DNA of 64,000 nucleotides from Alteribacter keqinensis (GCF_003710255.1 NZ_RHIB01000001.1:806001-870000); one strand, 5' to 3'. Counted from the first letter of the stretch, positions 35,634-45,588 are shown. Program-made: numbers and translations. Notes: a model not told the origin generated them from the sequence alone.

Positions 35634-36443
35634 ATGAATGTAAGAAAAATCATAATTTTGTTGTCAGTAATATTATTATGTCTACTTCCGTATGCTGTGC
35701 ATGCAGACTCCGGTATAGATCAGGAAGACAGGGAACTGTGGCGTGAATTAAATAAAACGAGTGATACAATCCTTCAATACGTTAAGGAACAGCGGTATGA
35801 AGAAGCGAAGCAGCTTTTAAATCACTTTTCAAAGCAGTTCCTGACTGTACGTTCTTCTGATTTTAACCTTTCAATGAATGACCTGAGGGTAATTGTCTCA
35901 ACATATGAAAGTGCAGAGCAGGCATCAACCAGTATGAGTATGAGTCATGAGGACAGAGTAAGGGCGGTTTCTTCTTTCCGGCTTCTCGTTGATGTGTATG
36001 ACTCGAGTGAGCATCACCTATGGAAAAATACAAAGGAATCCCTCGAATCTCCCCTTACAGGAATGGCAGAAGCGTTTGAAAACGAAGACTGGACGACTTA
36101 TCAAAAGCAGCTCAACAGATTTTTAAAAGGATATGAAGTGGTGAGGCCTGCGTGGCAGGCAGCACTTGAGCCTCATGTGTATCAGCGTTTTGATTCACAG
36201 GTCGTTTATGCAGAACGACACCGTCATGAACCCTTGGCAGCTTCAAACCTTCTCAGCACACTGTCTGTCATGTTAAGTGATCTGGATATGATTTATGGCG
36301 ATGTGGATGAAAGTACATCGGACCCTTCTTTAATCTGGGTGATACTCACGATCGGCGGGGCTATTGTTTTTGCTCTCACCTATGCCGGGTGGAAGAAGTA
36401 TGAAGGCCAGCGGGAAGAAAGAAAGGTAAGAAGAAGGGAATAA
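35634..36443 (+). CDS. ypjB: YpjB-type sporulation-linked membrane protein
   Basis: 269 aa. It has an N-terminal signal peptide (about residues 1-24, ending VHADS), a long helical extracytoplasmic domain and one C-terminal membrane helix (about 233-252, WVILTIGGAIVFALTYAGW) with a short basic tail. Position and layout match YpjB, annotated as a sporulation protein by family; its job is not known. The start at 35634 uses a ribosome site buried in a 12-bp hairpin. Confidence 0.85.
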   Translation: MNVRKIIILLSVILLCLLPYAVHADSGIDQEDRELWRELNKTSDTILQYVKEQRYEEAKQLLNHFSKQFLTVRSSDFNLSMNDLRVIVSTYESAEQASTSMSMSHEDRVRAVSSFRLLVDVYDSSEHHLWKNTKESLESPLTGMAEAFENEDWTTYQKQLNRFLKGYEVVRPAWQAALEPHVYQRFDSQVVYAERHRHEPLAASNLLSTLSVMLSDLDMIYGDVDESTSDPSLIWVILTIGGAIVFALTYAGWKKYEGQREERKVRRRE

Positions 36444-36458
36444 CGCCCTTCTTTTTAC
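36431..36458 (+). terminator. intrinsic terminator of ypjB
   Basis: AAGAAGGG (36431-36438) pairs with CCCTTCTT (36446-36453), overlapping the stop, followed by TTT. Confidence 0.7.
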
Positions 36459-36484
36459 GCACGGGGAACTGTAATGCATGTTCA

Positions 36485-36513
36485 TTGACAGTAAAAACAA
36501 GTTTGACTAAAAT
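36485..36513 (+). promoter_or_regulatory. sigma-A promoter of the membrane zinc peptidase gene
   Basis: TTGACA (36485-36490), 17-base spacer, TAAAAT (36508-36513), 43 bases before the ATG. Confidence 0.72.
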
Positions 36514-36555
36514 TGATAATAAGTAAAGAGTGATGAAAAACGGAGGGAATCGACT

Positions 36556-37245
36556 ATGTTTGGAAGTATGGGAGCATTTCTTATTTACTTTGCCATCCTG
36601 CTTCTCGTCCCGTTATGGGCGCAGATGCGGGTCAAGAGTGCATTTAAAAAATACTCTCAGGTGCCTGCCTCTTCAGGTATGAGCGGCGCTGAGGTTGCAA
36701 AAAAGATTTTAAATGATAACGGCATTTATGATGTAACAGTGGAGCCTGTAAAAGGAAAGCTGACCGACCACTACGATCCGCGGTCAAAGACGGTCCGTCT
36801 GTCTGAAAGTAATTATTACGGAAACTCTGTAGCGGGTGCCGCAGTCGCTGCCCACGAGGTGGGACATGCTATCCAGGATGCAGAAGATTATGCATTTCTC
36901 CGCTTCCGTCATGCGCTCGTGCCGGTAGCCAATCTTGGACAGAACTTTTCATTCTTCCTCATTTTGGCCGGTATGCTGCTAACTCAGACAAACCTTCTTC
37001 TTGCAGGTATTGTTCTTATGAGTTTTGCAGTATTGTTCCAGCTCGTTACACTGCCTGTGGAATTTAACGCTTCCAGCCGGGCAATGGACCAGGTGATTTC
37101 TGTAGGTGTTATTCGCAATGATGAAGAGAAACAGACAAAAAAGGTTTTAAATGCGGCGGCACTTACGTATGTAGCAGGTGCTGTTGTAGCTGTGCTGGAA
37201 CTTGTGCGGTTTATTTTAATGTATTTCGTTATGAGAGACGAATAA
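36556..37245 (+). CDS. YugP-family membrane zinc metallopeptidase
   Basis: 229 aa. The zinc-binding HEVGHAIQ motif lies near residue 98, with conserved GNSVAGAAVAA before it. Hydrophobic helices occur near residues 3-20, 130-165 and 200-225. It belongs to the YugP-like family of predicted membrane proteases (B. subtilis keeps yugP elsewhere); substrates are unknown. It has its own promoter and shares a bidirectional terminator with the convergent YitT-type gene. Confidence 0.9.
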   Translation: MFGSMGAFLIYFAILLLVPLWAQMRVKSAFKKYSQVPASSGMSGAEVAKKILNDNGIYDVTVEPVKGKLTDHYDPRSKTVRLSESNYYGNSVAGAAVAAHEVGHAIQDAEDYAFLRFRHALVPVANLGQNFSFFLILAGMLLTQTNLLLAGIVLMSFAVLFQLVTLPVEFNASSRAMDQVISVGVIRNDEEKQTKKVLNAAALTYVAGAVVAVLELVRFILMYFVMRDE

Positions 37246-37251
37246 GGCAAA

Positions 37252-37287
37252 GAAAACCTCCCACCCAATACCGGGTGGGAGGTTTTC
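37252..37287. terminator. bidirectional terminator between convergent genes
   Basis: GAAAACCTCCCACCC (37252-37266) pairs perfectly over 15 bases with GGGTGGGAGGTTTTC (37273-37287). The A-rich and T-rich ends let it serve the plus-strand peptidase gene and the minus-strand YitT-type gene. Confidence 0.9.
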
Positions 37288-37300
37288 TGCGTGCAGGATC

Positions 37301-38173
37301 TTAAATCCCCAAAGGGCGTTTGTTTTCATCAAGTGTAAACCCTTCTCCCATTACATCCTGCACATCTGTAAGCGTAACGAAAGCATGGGGATCGACTTTA
37401 TCAATGAGTGTTTTCAGTCTTACCATTTCGTTTCGGCCTACAACACAGTAGAGAACTTCCTTGTCTGTGCCAGTAAAGCTCCCTTTTCCTTTAAGAAGGG
37501 TAGCCCCCCGGTCCATTTCCAGCATGATCTGGGCTGAAATTTCCGGTGCTTTTTCCGAAATAATCATAGCTGCTTTACCTGAATAGGCCCCCTGCTGCAT
37601 AAAGTCAATCACCTTGGCTGCCACAAAGACGGCCAAAAGGGTGTACATTGCTTCGCGGTAGTTTAAGTAAATAAGTGAGCCAGTAATAACAACAGCGTCA
37701 AAAATAAACATCGTTTTACCCATGCTCCAGCCTAAATATTTAAAGCCAAGCCTTGCAATAATATCGACGCCGCCGGTTGTTCCGCCATATCTGAACACAA
37801 TTCCGAGCCCCACTCCGATAAAGACCCCGGCAAACAGAGCCGCAAGCGTCATATCATCATCCAGAGGAAAGTAAAAGTGTGTATAGCGCTGAAAGATGTA
37901 CAAGAAAACAGAAACCCCGACAGTCCCGATAAGGGTATAGATAAAGGCATTCCGGCCGAGGATCTTCCATCCGATAATAAACAGCGGAATGTTTAATGCA
38001 AGGTTGGAGAGTGCAGGGTCAATTGAGAACATGAAAAACAGAATCAGTGTAATTCCTGTAAAACCCCCATCAGCAAGGTTGTTCTGCATGTTAAAATAAA
38101 CGAGTCCGAAGCTCATAATTGCTGTACCAAAAAGGATCGCTAGGATATTTTTAGCTTTTATTGCTTGAATCAT
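37301..38173 (-). CDS. ypjC: YitT-family membrane protein (YpjC position)
   Basis: 290 aa. Five or six membrane helices occupy the first ~200 residues (GGTTGGVDIIARLGFKYLGW near 130 is a family block), followed by a cytoplasmic DUF2179 domain to the end. Family function is unsettled; some members are proposed transporters. Its place between ypjB and ypjD matches ypjC of B. subtilis. The ATG follows GGAGGAA. It is the only minus-strand gene between der and ypmA apart from one weak short candidate. A TATAAT-like hexamer upstream (38225-38230, minus strand) may be its -10. Confidence 0.9.
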   Translation of the reverse strand: MIQAIKAKNILAILFGTAIMSFGLVYFNMQNNLADGGFTGITLILFFMFSIDPALSNLALNIPLFIIGWKILGRNAFIYTLIGTVGVSVFLYIFQRYTHFYFPLDDDMTLAALFAGVFIGVGLGIVFRYGGTTGGVDIIARLGFKYLGWSMGKTMFIFDAVVITGSLIYLNYREAMYTLLAVFVAAKVIDFMQQGAYSGKAAMIISEKAPEISAQIMLEMDRGATLLKGKGSFTGTDKEVLYCVVGRNEMVRLKTLIDKVDPHAFVTLTDVQDVMGEGFTLDENKRPLGI

Positions 38174-38724
38174 ATGGCTGTTCCTCCAAATCGTTCAGAT
38201 TGCTTAGTTAAAGATCATTGTTGAATTATAAAGCTTAACATACTCCTTTTTCTGCTATCTGGAAAATGCAAATTATGAGACTTTCTAATTACCTCAGCTT
38301 CGTTGGACTCCGCACAATTCGCTGATTAATCAGAAGGTAAGAATAACCTGTCGGAAAAAATACCGCATGCCTTTTTCATGCGCCATGGTGTGTATAAATT
38401 AGAATGGGCCTCTGTTAAACTTGATTGTTGATTTTTGCTCATTTCGTTACCTTTTTGGAGGCGCTTCTCCAATAAACTTTAAATCAACATTTAGGTATAA
38501 TAACACTTACCTTTTCCATAAATCAGTTTAAAGGCGGCGACTCCCGCGGAAAGCGTCCGCTTGTAGCGGGAATTCCATTGTAAGAGCAACAATCTTTACT
38601 CAAAAGCGGGAGATACTGCAGAGCGGGGACATCAATATCTGTGTTTACCAGAACCAATTATATAGAAAGATAACAGGGCCGGCAATCCAACTTTCAGATT
38701 GTCTGAGACAAGTCTGCAATTTAT
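38174..38724. other. long gene-free gap between ypjC and ypjD
   Basis: A 615-base gap between the divergent genes. It shows CGCATG/CATGCG (about 38362-38380), an inverted repeat TGTTGATTT (about 38426-38434) with AAATCAACA (about 38482-38490), and a family A repeat. No coding potential was seen on either strand. It looks like a site of old repeat insertion. Confidence 0.5.
38527..38600. repeat. degenerate family A intergenic repeat
   Basis: GGCGGCGACTCCCGCGGAAAGCG followed closely by TCCGC and AGCGGGAATT. The left block (CGACTCC) is joined directly to the right block (CGCGGAAAGCGTCCGC), so the middle of the element is missing. Confidence 0.55.
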
Positions 38725-38753
38725 TTGTAAAAACGCTCAGGTTTCGCTACGAT
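38725..38753 (+). promoter_or_regulatory. candidate promoter of the ypjD-to-birA unit
   Basis: TTGTAA (38725-38730), 17-base spacer, TACGAT (38748-38753), 35 bases before ypjD. The seven genes ypjD to birA are overlapping or closely spaced and could be read from it. Confidence 0.5.
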
Positions 38754-38788
38754 AAACAGGTAGGAAAGAGATAAGAGGTGTACATTTA

Positions 38789-39142
38789 ATGGAAGAGAAT
38801 AAAAAAACAATTACACGGATGCAGACGGAAGTCGACCAATACATTTCACAGTTTAAAGAAGGGTACTTTTCCCCACTGGCCATGATGGCCCGTCTTACAG
38901 AGGAGATGGGTGAACTTGCCAGGGAAATCAACCATTACTACGGAGAAAAACCAAAGAAAAGTTCGGAAGAAGAAAAGACCGTTGAGCAGGAAATCGGTGA
39001 TATACTGTTTGTTCTGACATGCCTTGCCAACTCTCTTAATGTTGATCTAGAAGAAGCCCACGATCTTGTAATGGAGAAATTCAATACGCGGGACAAAGAC
39101 CGCTGGACAAAAAAAGAAGACAGTAAGGAGAATGAACAATGA
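38789..39142 (+). CDS. ypjD: MazG-like nucleotide pyrophosphohydrolase YpjD
   Basis: 117 aa. The MazG metal site is visible as EEMGELAREI near residue 37 and EIGDILFVL near 68 (ExxE and ExxD). It should hydrolyse a nucleoside triphosphate to the monophosphate, probably as house-cleaning; the substrate is unknown. The start follows AAGAGGTG. Its end overlaps dapB by four bases. Confidence 0.93.
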   Translation: MEENKKTITRMQTEVDQYISQFKEGYFSPLAMMARLTEEMGELAREINHYYGEKPKKSSEEEKTVEQEIGDILFVLTCLANSLNVDLEEAHDLVMEKFNTRDKDRWTKKEDSKENEQ

Positions 39143-39933
39143 CACGAATCGTAATTGCAGGACCAAGAGGAAACATGGGAAAAGAAGCCGTGACGATGGT
39201 TACTGAAACTGAAGAGTTTGAACTTGCAGCCGTAATTGACCGGAAATATGACGGGATGTCCATGAGGGATGTTGATGATCTTCCAAACTTGGACGTACCT
39301 GTTTTTACAGATGCCGGGGAATGTTTTGAAAAAATCAAACCGGATGTTCTAATCGACCTTACAAATCCTCAGACAGGTAAAGTACATATGAAACAGGCAC
39401 TTTTAAATGGTGTAAGACCTGTAATCGGAACGACTGGATTTACAGAAGAGGATGTGGCCGAACTGAGCAGCCTTGCTGAAGAAAAAGAGCTTGGGGCTAT
39501 TATCGCTCCTAACTTTGCGATCGGAGCTATTCTTATGATGAAATTCTCCCAGATGGCAGCGAGATACATGCCGGATGCTGAGATCATTGAGCAGCATCAT
39601 GACCGCAAACTTGATGCTCCGTCCGGTACAGCCGTAAAAACAGCTCAGCTTATCAGTGAAGTTAGACAGGAGAAACAACAGGGACACCCAAAAGAGGAGG
39701 AGACGCTGCCCGGTGCAAGAGGAGCGGAATTTGACGGAATGCGAATCCACAGTGTGCGTCTTCCCGGACTGGTAGCTCATCAGGAAGTACTGTTTGGTGG
39801 TGAAGGACAGACGCTGAAGATCAGACATGATTCCATGAACCGCCGTTCATTTATGCCCGGAGTGAAACTCGCATGTGAAGCAGCCATGAAACTGAATGTA
39901 CTCGTGTACGGTCTGGAACACATTATTGAATAA
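39139..39933 (+). CDS. dapB: 4-hydroxy-tetrahydrodipicolinate reductase
   Basis: 264 aa. NAD(P)H-dependent step of the diaminopimelate/lysine pathway, which also feeds dipicolinate for spores. The N-terminal [11 protein letters not shown] nucleotide loop and the catalytic block [15 protein letters not shown] near residue 152 are intact. The ATG overlaps ypjD and follows AGTAAGGAG. Upstream of mgsA, as in B. subtilis. Confidence 0.97.
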   Translation: MTRIVIAGPRGNMGKEAVTMVTETEEFELAAVIDRKYDGMSMRDVDDLPNLDVPVFTDAGECFEKIKPDVLIDLTNPQTGKVHMKQALLNGVRPVIGTTGFTEEDVAELSSLAEEKELGAIIAPNFAIGAILMMKFSQMAARYMPDAEIIEQHHDRKLDAPSGTAVKTAQLISEVRQEKQQGHPKEEETLPGARGAEFDGMRIHSVRLPGLVAHQEVLFGGEGQTLKIRHDSMNRRSFMPGVKLACEAAMKLNVLVYGLEHIIE

Positions 39934-39950
39934 GAGAGGACGACGCCCTG

Positions 39951-40370
39951 ATGAACATTGCACTCATTGCACACGATAATAAAAAGCAGGAAATGGTTCA
40001 ATTTACTGTTGCCTTTGAACCTGTTTTGAAAAAACATGATCTTTACTCTACAGGTACAACAGGTAAACGGATCATGGAGGAAACATCTCTTTCTATTCAC
40101 CGGTTTCAGAGCGGTCCTTTAGGCGGTGATCAGCAGATCGGGGCTATGATCGCAAAAAACGAAATGGATCTTATCCTCTTTTTTAAAGATCCGCTGACAG
40201 CCCAGCCTCATGAACCTGATGTAACAGCTTTGATCAGATTGTGTGATGTTTATAAAATTCCCCTTGCAACCAATATGGCAACAGGAGAAGTTCTTATTAA
40301 AGGTCTTGAACGGGGGGATTTTAAGTGGCGTTCGATTGTCCACGGGAAGGAGGGAAAGGCTGGTGAATAA
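39951..40370 (+). CDS. mgsA: methylglyoxal synthase
   Basis: 139 aa. It converts dihydroxyacetone phosphate to methylglyoxal, a bypass that releases phosphate. TGTTGKRI (phosphate loop) near residue 35, [12 protein letters not shown] near 58 and [13 protein letters not shown] near 83 are present. RBS AAGAGAGG lies 12 bases before the ATG. Downstream overlap with bshB1 puts it beside bacillithiol genes; bacillithiol takes part in methylglyoxal removal in Bacillus. Confidence 0.95.
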   Translation: MNIALIAHDNKKQEMVQFTVAFEPVLKKHDLYSTGTTGKRIMEETSLSIHRFQSGPLGGDQQIGAMIAKNEMDLILFFKDPLTAQPHEPDVTALIRLCDVYKIPLATNMATGEVLIKGLERGDFKWRSIVHGKEGKAGE

Positions 40371-41076
40371 CAAACTGGACATTCTTGCCATCGGGGCCCA
40401 CCCCGACGACGTGGAAATTGGAATGGGGGGAACCCTTGCCCTTCATGCAGCGAAAGGATATAAAACCGGAATCGTGAATCTGACGAAAGCAGACCTTTCT
40501 TCAAACGGCACGGTAGAAAAAAGGCAGGAAGAATCAGATGAAGCAGCCAGACGACTGTCTGTTACAAAAGTTGTTCAGCTTGATTTTCCTGACAGAGGCC
40601 TGATGAACTGCCGCAGGGAAGTAATTGAAAAACTGTCAGAGCTAATAAGAGAATACCGGCCGAAGCTTGTCTTTGCCCCGAACATTACAGACAGACATCC
40701 CGATCATACCCACACCGGTGAACTTGTAAAGGAAGCCGTGTTTAACGCCGGCATATACAAATACAACCAGCACCTTGGAGAAGCTCATAAAGCAGAATCT
40801 CTTTATTTTTACCAGATAAACGGCTTTATGGAACCGGATGTTGTAGTCGATGTCTCCGATTACATAGAAGATAAAATACAGGCGCTTAAAGCCTTTGGAA
40901 GCCAGTTTAATACCACAGATAAAACAGTGGCAACCCCCCTGACAGATCATTACCTGGAGAGAGTGAGGGCGAGAGAACAGGTAATGGGTCAGCTGACCGG
41001 CGTAAGGTACGGTGAAGGCTTTAAAACGAGCGGTCCCCTGGGGATGACAGATTTAGTGAGAGAGGAACAATCATGA
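40363..41076 (+). CDS. bshB1: bacillithiol biosynthesis deacetylase BshB1
   Basis: 237 aa zinc deacetylase of the LmbE/PIG-L family. It removes the acetyl group from GlcNAc-malate, the second bacillithiol step. The zinc-site motif [13 protein letters not shown] is near residue 10, and [12 protein letters not shown] near 107. The GTG at 40363 follows AAGGAGGGAAAGG; the frame upstream to 40243 overlaps mgsA and has no ribosome site. It overlaps mgsA by 8 bases and bshA by 4. Confidence 0.95.
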   Translation: MNNKLDILAIGAHPDDVEIGMGGTLALHAAKGYKTGIVNLTKADLSSNGTVEKRQEESDEAARRLSVTKVVQLDFPDRGLMNCRREVIEKLSELIREYRPKLVFAPNITDRHPDHTHTGELVKEAVFNAGIYKYNQHLGEAHKAESLYFYQINGFMEPDVVVDVSDYIEDKIQALKAFGSQFNTTDKTVATPLTDHYLERVRAREQVMGQLTGVRYGEGFKTSGPLGMTDLVREEQS

Positions 41077-42206
41077 CGAAACGAAAAATAGGAATCACCT
41101 GCTACCCGACGGTAGGCGGTTCGGGAGTGGTAGCTACGGAACTTGGTAAAAGTCTCGCCGAACGAGGGCATGAGGTTCATTTCATCACATCAAGTCTCCC
41201 TTTCCGGCTTGAGAATGTTAATGCTAATATCTATTTTCATGAAGTTGAAGTGAACCAGTATTCTGTTTTCAGGTATCCCCCCTATGATCTGGCCCTGGCA
41301 AGTAAAATGGCAGAGGTGGCGAAACGTGAAAAACTTGATATTCTTCATGTTCACTATGCCGTCCCCCATGCCATCAGCGCCCATCTGGCAAAAGAAATGA
41401 CAGGCAATCACTTAAAAGTTGTGACTACCCTTCACGGAACAGATATCACTGTACTCGGCTACGACCCGTCCCTTACAGATATGATCCGCTTTGGAATTGA
41501 ACGGTCGGACACGGTAACAGCTGTTTCGAATGATCTTGCACGGCAGACACATGAACTGCTGGGAACCAAAAAACAAATCGAAACGGTTTATAACTTTATC
41601 GACCAGAGAGTCTATTATCCGAAAGACAGCAGGGCTCTCAGGGAGGAGTACGGTATCTCTCCTGAAGAAAAAATCCTGGTGCATGTTTCAAACTTCAGAA
41701 AAGTCAAGCGTGTACCTGATGTAGTGAAAAGTTTCAGGCTTATCAGAGATAAGCTGAAGGCCAAGCTTATTTTAATCGGTGACGGCCCTGAACACCGAGT
41801 GGTGAACGAACTGGTCCGGGAACTGGGGCTTGAGAAAGAAGTCTTGTTCCTCGGTAATCAAAAGCGGATCGCGGACCTTCTTTCCATGAGCGACCTTAAA
41901 TTACTTCTGAGTGAAAAGGAAAGCTTCGGACTTGTTCTTTTGGAGGCAATGGCCTGCGGGCTGCCTGTGATCGGAACAAACATCGGCGGCATCCCTGAAG
42001 TTATTAACGACAAGGAGTCGGGATTTATCTGTGATCTGGGGGATACGGAGCAGATTGCCCGTAAAGCGGTAGAAATTCTTTCAGATGACAATCTTCACGC
42101 ATCAATGAGTAAAGAAGCGAAACGGCGTGCAGAAGAGATATTTCACCAGGACCTGATTGTTGCCCAATATGAAGAAATCTACGAACGAACCATTAAAGGG
42201 GAGTAG
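41073..42206 (+). CDS. bshA: bacillithiol glycosyltransferase BshA
   Basis: 377 aa, GT4-family glycosyltransferase that joins N-acetylglucosamine to malate, the first step of bacillithiol. [23 protein letters not shown]-type start, [12 protein letters not shown] near 93, and the C-terminal nucleotide-sugar block [19 protein letters not shown] near 282. It overlaps bshB1 (ATGA) with GAGAGAGGAAC as ribosome site. The BshC ligase is not in this window. Confidence 0.96.
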   Translation: MTKRKIGITCYPTVGGSGVVATELGKSLAERGHEVHFITSSLPFRLENVNANIYFHEVEVNQYSVFRYPPYDLALASKMAEVAKREKLDILHVHYAVPHAISAHLAKEMTGNHLKVVTTLHGTDITVLGYDPSLTDMIRFGIERSDTVTAVSNDLARQTHELLGTKKQIETVYNFIDQRVYYPKDSRALREEYGISPEEKILVHVSNFRKVKRVPDVVKSFRLIRDKLKAKLILIGDGPEHRVVNELVRELGLEKEVLFLGNQKRIADLLSMSDLKLLLSEKESFGLVLLEAMACGLPVIGTNIGGIPEVINDKESGFICDLGDTEQIARKAVEILSDDNLHASMSKEAKRRAEEIFHQDLIVAQYEEIYERTIKGE

Positions 42207-42210
42207 GGCT

Positions 42211-43347
42211 GTGAAAGTAATATCACCATGGGAAGCTGCAAACCACGTAATGGATAAACTGCGCGCCAGCGGCTTCCAGGCTTATGCCTGCGGGGGAGCG
42301 GTTAGAGATAAAATAATGAACCTTGATATCAGGGATGTTGATGTGGCAACGAATGCTCTTCCTGAAGAGGTTTTAAGACTGTTTCCCGCAAGCATCGATG
42401 TAGGAGTGGAGCACGGAACGGTGGTTGTTCCGGTAAAAGGTGATGCCGTCGAGGTGACAGCGTTCCGGGGAAAGACGATAGAAGAAGACCTCAGTATGAG
42501 GGACTTCACGATCAATGCCATGGCCATGACTAGGGAAGGTGAAATTATCGATCCATTTAATGGCCGCGATGATATTGAAAATGGTATCATCCGCGGAGTC
42601 CGGGATCCGGAAGCACGTTTTAAGGAAGATCCCCTGAGAATGGTGAGGGGGTATCGATTTGCTTTTGCATACGGCTTTACTATTGAGTCAAATACCGCTC
42701 ATGCCATAGGTTTACATGCATCTCTTGTAAAAAAATCAGCCGTCGAACGTATCGGTCAAGAGCTTGAGAAAATGCTTCCGTTGTCAAAGGGAAGTCTGAT
42801 CGCACTTATGGAGTCTCCTATTGCAGGCGGGCTTGCTCCGTTACTGTACTCACGGCAAAAGTGGTTACGCCTTCTATCCTGCTACAACCATCCTTTTACT
42901 GTTGATGAGGTGCCGCTTTGCTGGTACATCCTCTCTGACGATAATCTTACAGAAACCCTTAACCGTTACAGGCGGAGCAACCTGTTAAAAAAACAGGCAG
43001 GTATCATTGAGCGTGTTACTTCGGAAATCGTAACGGCTGGCTGGTCCAACCAGACGCTCTACCAGGCGGGGGAAGAATGGATATATTCCTGCGAAAAAAT
43101 CAGGGCTCTTCTTTTGAATAAAGAACCTGAGTTTTCAACTGTCAAAAAGAAATTTGAACAGCTTCCGATTAAAAAGAAATCCGATATGGCTGTCAACGGG
43201 AAAATGCTGATGGAAGAATTCCAGGTCAGTGAAGGAAAATGGATTGGAAATACGTTAAAAAAAGTGGAATATGCGATTGTGACGAAAAAAACAGAGAATA
43301 CGAAAACTGCGGTTTTTGAGTATATACGAAAGGAACTAACCGGATGA
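42211..43347 (+). CDS. cca: CCA-adding tRNA nucleotidyltransferase
   Basis: 378 aa, class II. It adds or repairs the CCA end of tRNA without a template. The nucleotidyltransferase head has GGAVRDKIM near residue 25 and DVDVATNA with the metal aspartates near 40, then RDFTINAMA near 95 and the RFKEDPLRMVRGYRFA block near 140. The GTG at 42211 follows AAAGGGGAGTAGGG; a longer frame overlaps bshA. It overlaps birA by four bases. Confidence 0.96.
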   Translation: MKVISPWEAANHVMDKLRASGFQAYACGGAVRDKIMNLDIRDVDVATNALPEEVLRLFPASIDVGVEHGTVVVPVKGDAVEVTAFRGKTIEEDLSMRDFTINAMAMTREGEIIDPFNGRDDIENGIIRGVRDPEARFKEDPLRMVRGYRFAFAYGFTIESNTAHAIGLHASLVKKSAVERIGQELEKMLPLSKGSLIALMESPIAGGLAPLLYSRQKWLRLLSCYNHPFTVDEVPLCWYILSDDNLTETLNRYRRSNLLKKQAGIIERVTSEIVTAGWSNQTLYQAGEEWIYSCEKIRALLLNKEPEFSTVKKKFEQLPIKKKSDMAVNGKMLMEEFQVSEGKWIGNTLKKVEYAIVTKKTENTKTAVFEYIRKELTG

Positions 43348-44303
43348 AGTCAAGCCTTCTGCAAATGCTAAGAACGAAAGAAAATGAATTTATTTCAGGT
43401 GAAAAACTGAGTGAAAAGCTTGGCTGCTCAAGAACAGCTGTCTGGAAACATATCGATGCCCTAAGAAAAGAGGGTTACAATGTTGAGGCGGCACCGAAGA
43501 AAGGGTACCGTCTTTCTGATGAGCCGGATACCTTATCAAAACATCAGCTTGAATCAAGACTGAAAGATGAGACATTTATAACAGCCGTCCATCACTATCC
43601 ATCGATCCATTCCACCCAGGAAACGGCCCACCAGCTGGCCAGTGAAAATGCACCGGAAGGAACCCTTATTCTTGCAGATGAACAGACGAAAGGAAAAGGG
43701 AGACTCGGAAGACAGTGGCATTCACCACGGGAAACAGGAATATGGATGAGCCTGATTTTAAGACCGGATATCGAAGTGAAACGTGCTCCCCAGCTTACTC
43801 TCCTGACTGCGGTAGCAGTTGTCCGGGGCATTAAAAATGCTGTCGGCATTGACCCTGAAATCAAATGGCCGAATGATGTACTCTTTGAAGGGAAAAAAGT
43901 AGCGGGAATTCTCACAGAGATGCAGGCAGAGCCTGATAAGGTTCATGCCATCATTGTCGGACTCGGTCTGAACGTCAATCAGTCCCAATTCCCTGCTCCC
44001 CTGGACACGATTGCAACTTCCCTGAGAATTGAGAGTGGAAAATCTGTAAACAGAACCGATGTTCTTTCATCCATCCTTATTGAATGGGACTGGCTTTACC
44101 GCACCTTTTTAAAAGAGGGATTTGCAGCTGTTAAGCCCTTATGGGAAGCTCATGCTCTCACGATGGGCAAAAGAATTACAGCAAGAACACCAAAAGAAAC
44201 GCTCACGGGTATTGCAACAGGAATTGACGACTCGGGAGTCCTTCTTCTTCGCCAGGACGACGGGACCCTCAGACATATCTATTCTGCGGATATTGAATGT
44301 TAA
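43344..44303 (+). CDS. birA: biotin protein ligase / biotin repressor BirA
   Basis: 319 aa, bifunctional: an N-terminal winged helix (SGEKLSEKLGCSRTAVWKHIDAL near residue 18) binds biotin operators, and the ligase domain biotinylates carboxylases. The biotinyl-AMP loop GKGRLGRQWHSPRETGIWMS is near residue 115, and WPNDVLFEGKKVAGIL near 176. No bio genes lie in the window. Last gene of the ypjD-birA run. Confidence 0.96.
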   Translation: MKSSLLQMLRTKENEFISGEKLSEKLGCSRTAVWKHIDALRKEGYNVEAAPKKGYRLSDEPDTLSKHQLESRLKDETFITAVHHYPSIHSTQETAHQLASENAPEGTLILADEQTKGKGRLGRQWHSPRETGIWMSLILRPDIEVKRAPQLTLLTAVAVVRGIKNAVGIDPEIKWPNDVLFEGKKVAGILTEMQAEPDKVHAIIVGLGLNVNQSQFPAPLDTIATSLRIESGKSVNRTDVLSSILIEWDWLYRTFLKEGFAAVKPLWEAHALTMGKRITARTPKETLTGIATGIDDSGVLLLRQDDGTLRHIYSADIEC

Positions 44304-44308
44304 AAAGA

Positions 44309-44339
44309 TTCACATCTTCATGCTGATTTTTGCTATACT
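44309..44339 (+). promoter_or_regulatory. possible promoter after birA
   Basis: An extended -10 TTGCTATACT (TATACT at 44334-44339), with a poor -35 (TTCACA, 44309-44314, 19-base spacing). It points toward panB, about 400 bases away, so its target is uncertain. Confidence 0.35.
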
Positions 44340-44430
44340 CAAAGTGGACAGTATCCGGATGGAACTGTACCTGTGTAAATGAGTTTTAAAAAATGTTTTC
44401 GGAAGTATTGTTTTCTTTAAAGAAGAAACG

Positions 44431-44505
44431 ATGAAGCCGAAGTGCCCGAGACTCCTGTGGCAGCACCGCCACGGAAAGAGAAAGGCGCGCAGGCTTCAAC
44501 AATAT
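44431..44505. repeat. degenerate family A intergenic repeat before panB
   Basis: GAAGCCGAAGTGCCCGAGACTCC, then GGCAGCACCGCCACGGAAAG. It shares GCACCGCCACGGAAAG with 28729 and GAAGCCGAAGTG-CCGAG with the copy near 355. It takes up the middle of the 439-base birA-panB gap, which otherwise holds only the possible promoter and a hairpin. Confidence 0.55.
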
Positions 44506-44643
44506 TCTCAGTAATGAAGAGAATAATCTCCATCATTCTATCCGAAAACATCTAAAAAAAGAATCTGCCACGATCCATTACGGACGGGGACAGAAGGAAC
44601 GTTCATAACATCCGGACACCAATGTGCCCGGTTTATTAAAGCT

Positions 44644-44680
44644 GACCTTCTGCCTTTTTGGAGAAGGTCATTTTATGTTT
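44644..44680 (+). terminator. terminator-like hairpin upstream of panB
   Basis: GACCTTCT (44644-44651) pairs with AGAAGGTC (44662-44669), followed by ATTTTATGTTT. It may end birA transcription or act in the panB leader. Confidence 0.5.
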
Positions 44681-44742
44681 ATGAGCACGTCCTTCTTAAT
44701 GAGCTTTGCTGCTGCAAAGCCCGGATTAAAAGGAGGAGAACC

Positions 44743-45588
44743 ATGAAAAATTCAGCCTTGTTTAAGCAGATGAAACAAGAGGGAGAAAAAATATCCATGA
44801 TCACTGCCTATGACGCCCCGGGAGGGCGGCACGCACAGGACGCGGGTATGGACGTTATTTTAGTCGGTGACAGTGCCGGGATGGTCGTACACGGTTACGA
44901 CTCTACGATACCGGTCACGGTCGATGATATTGTTCTTCATACAAAAGCAGTAAAACGGGGGGCACCGGACACTTTTACAGTGGCGGATATGCCTTTTCTA
45001 AGCTATCACGGATCAATAGACAAGACTGTTCAGAATGCAGGAAGACTCATGCAGGAAGCCGGTGCAGAAGCTGTTAAGGTCGAAGGAAGAGGCACTGTTC
45101 TTGATGTGACTAAAACCCTTACCGAGGCAGGTGTCCCTGTAGTTGCCCACCTTGGTCTTACTCCCCAGACAGTGGGAGTGCTCGGGGGGTATAAAGTGCA
45201 GGGGAAAGATGCTGAATCAGCCGCGGAGCTTATTGATGATGCCAAAAAAGCACAGGAAGCGGGGGCTATAATGCTCGTCCTTGAATGTGTTCCTCATCAG
45301 GTAGCACAAATGGTCACAAAAAGCCTGACCATTCCTGTAATCGGCATTGGAGCAGGACGGCATACAGACGGACAGGTCCTCGTATGGCACGATCTGCTCG
45401 GGTTTACCGAGTCCCGTGTCCCTAAGTTTGTAAAACAGTATGTGAAGCTGTCCGGCCCGATCCAAAAAGCACTGAAGGAGTATAACCGGGATGTAAAAAC
45501 CGGCCGCTTTCCTGAAGAGGAGCATACGTTCTCAATGGATGAAATGGAAATAAAGGAACTTTATGGAAACGGCGGTCTTAAAATATGA
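44743..45588 (+). CDS. panB: 3-methyl-2-oxobutanoate hydroxymethyltransferase
   Basis: 281 aa. First committed step toward pantothenate, using methylenetetrahydrofolate and magnesium. [18 protein letters not shown] near residue 42 holds the metal site, [11 protein letters not shown] near 106 and [11 protein letters not shown] near 134. The ATG follows AAAAGGAGGAGAA. It overlaps panC by four bases in a panB-panC-panD operon. Confidence 0.97.
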   Translation: MKNSALFKQMKQEGEKISMITAYDAPGGRHAQDAGMDVILVGDSAGMVVHGYDSTIPVTVDDIVLHTKAVKRGAPDTFTVADMPFLSYHGSIDKTVQNAGRLMQEAGAEAVKVEGRGTVLDVTKTLTEAGVPVVAHLGLTPQTVGVLGGYKVQGKDAESAAELIDDAKKAQEAGAIMLVLECVPHQVAQMVTKSLTIPVIGIGAGRHTDGQVLVWHDLLGFTESRVPKFVKQYVKLSGPIQKALKEYNRDVKTGRFPEEEHTFSMDEMEIKELYGNGGLKI

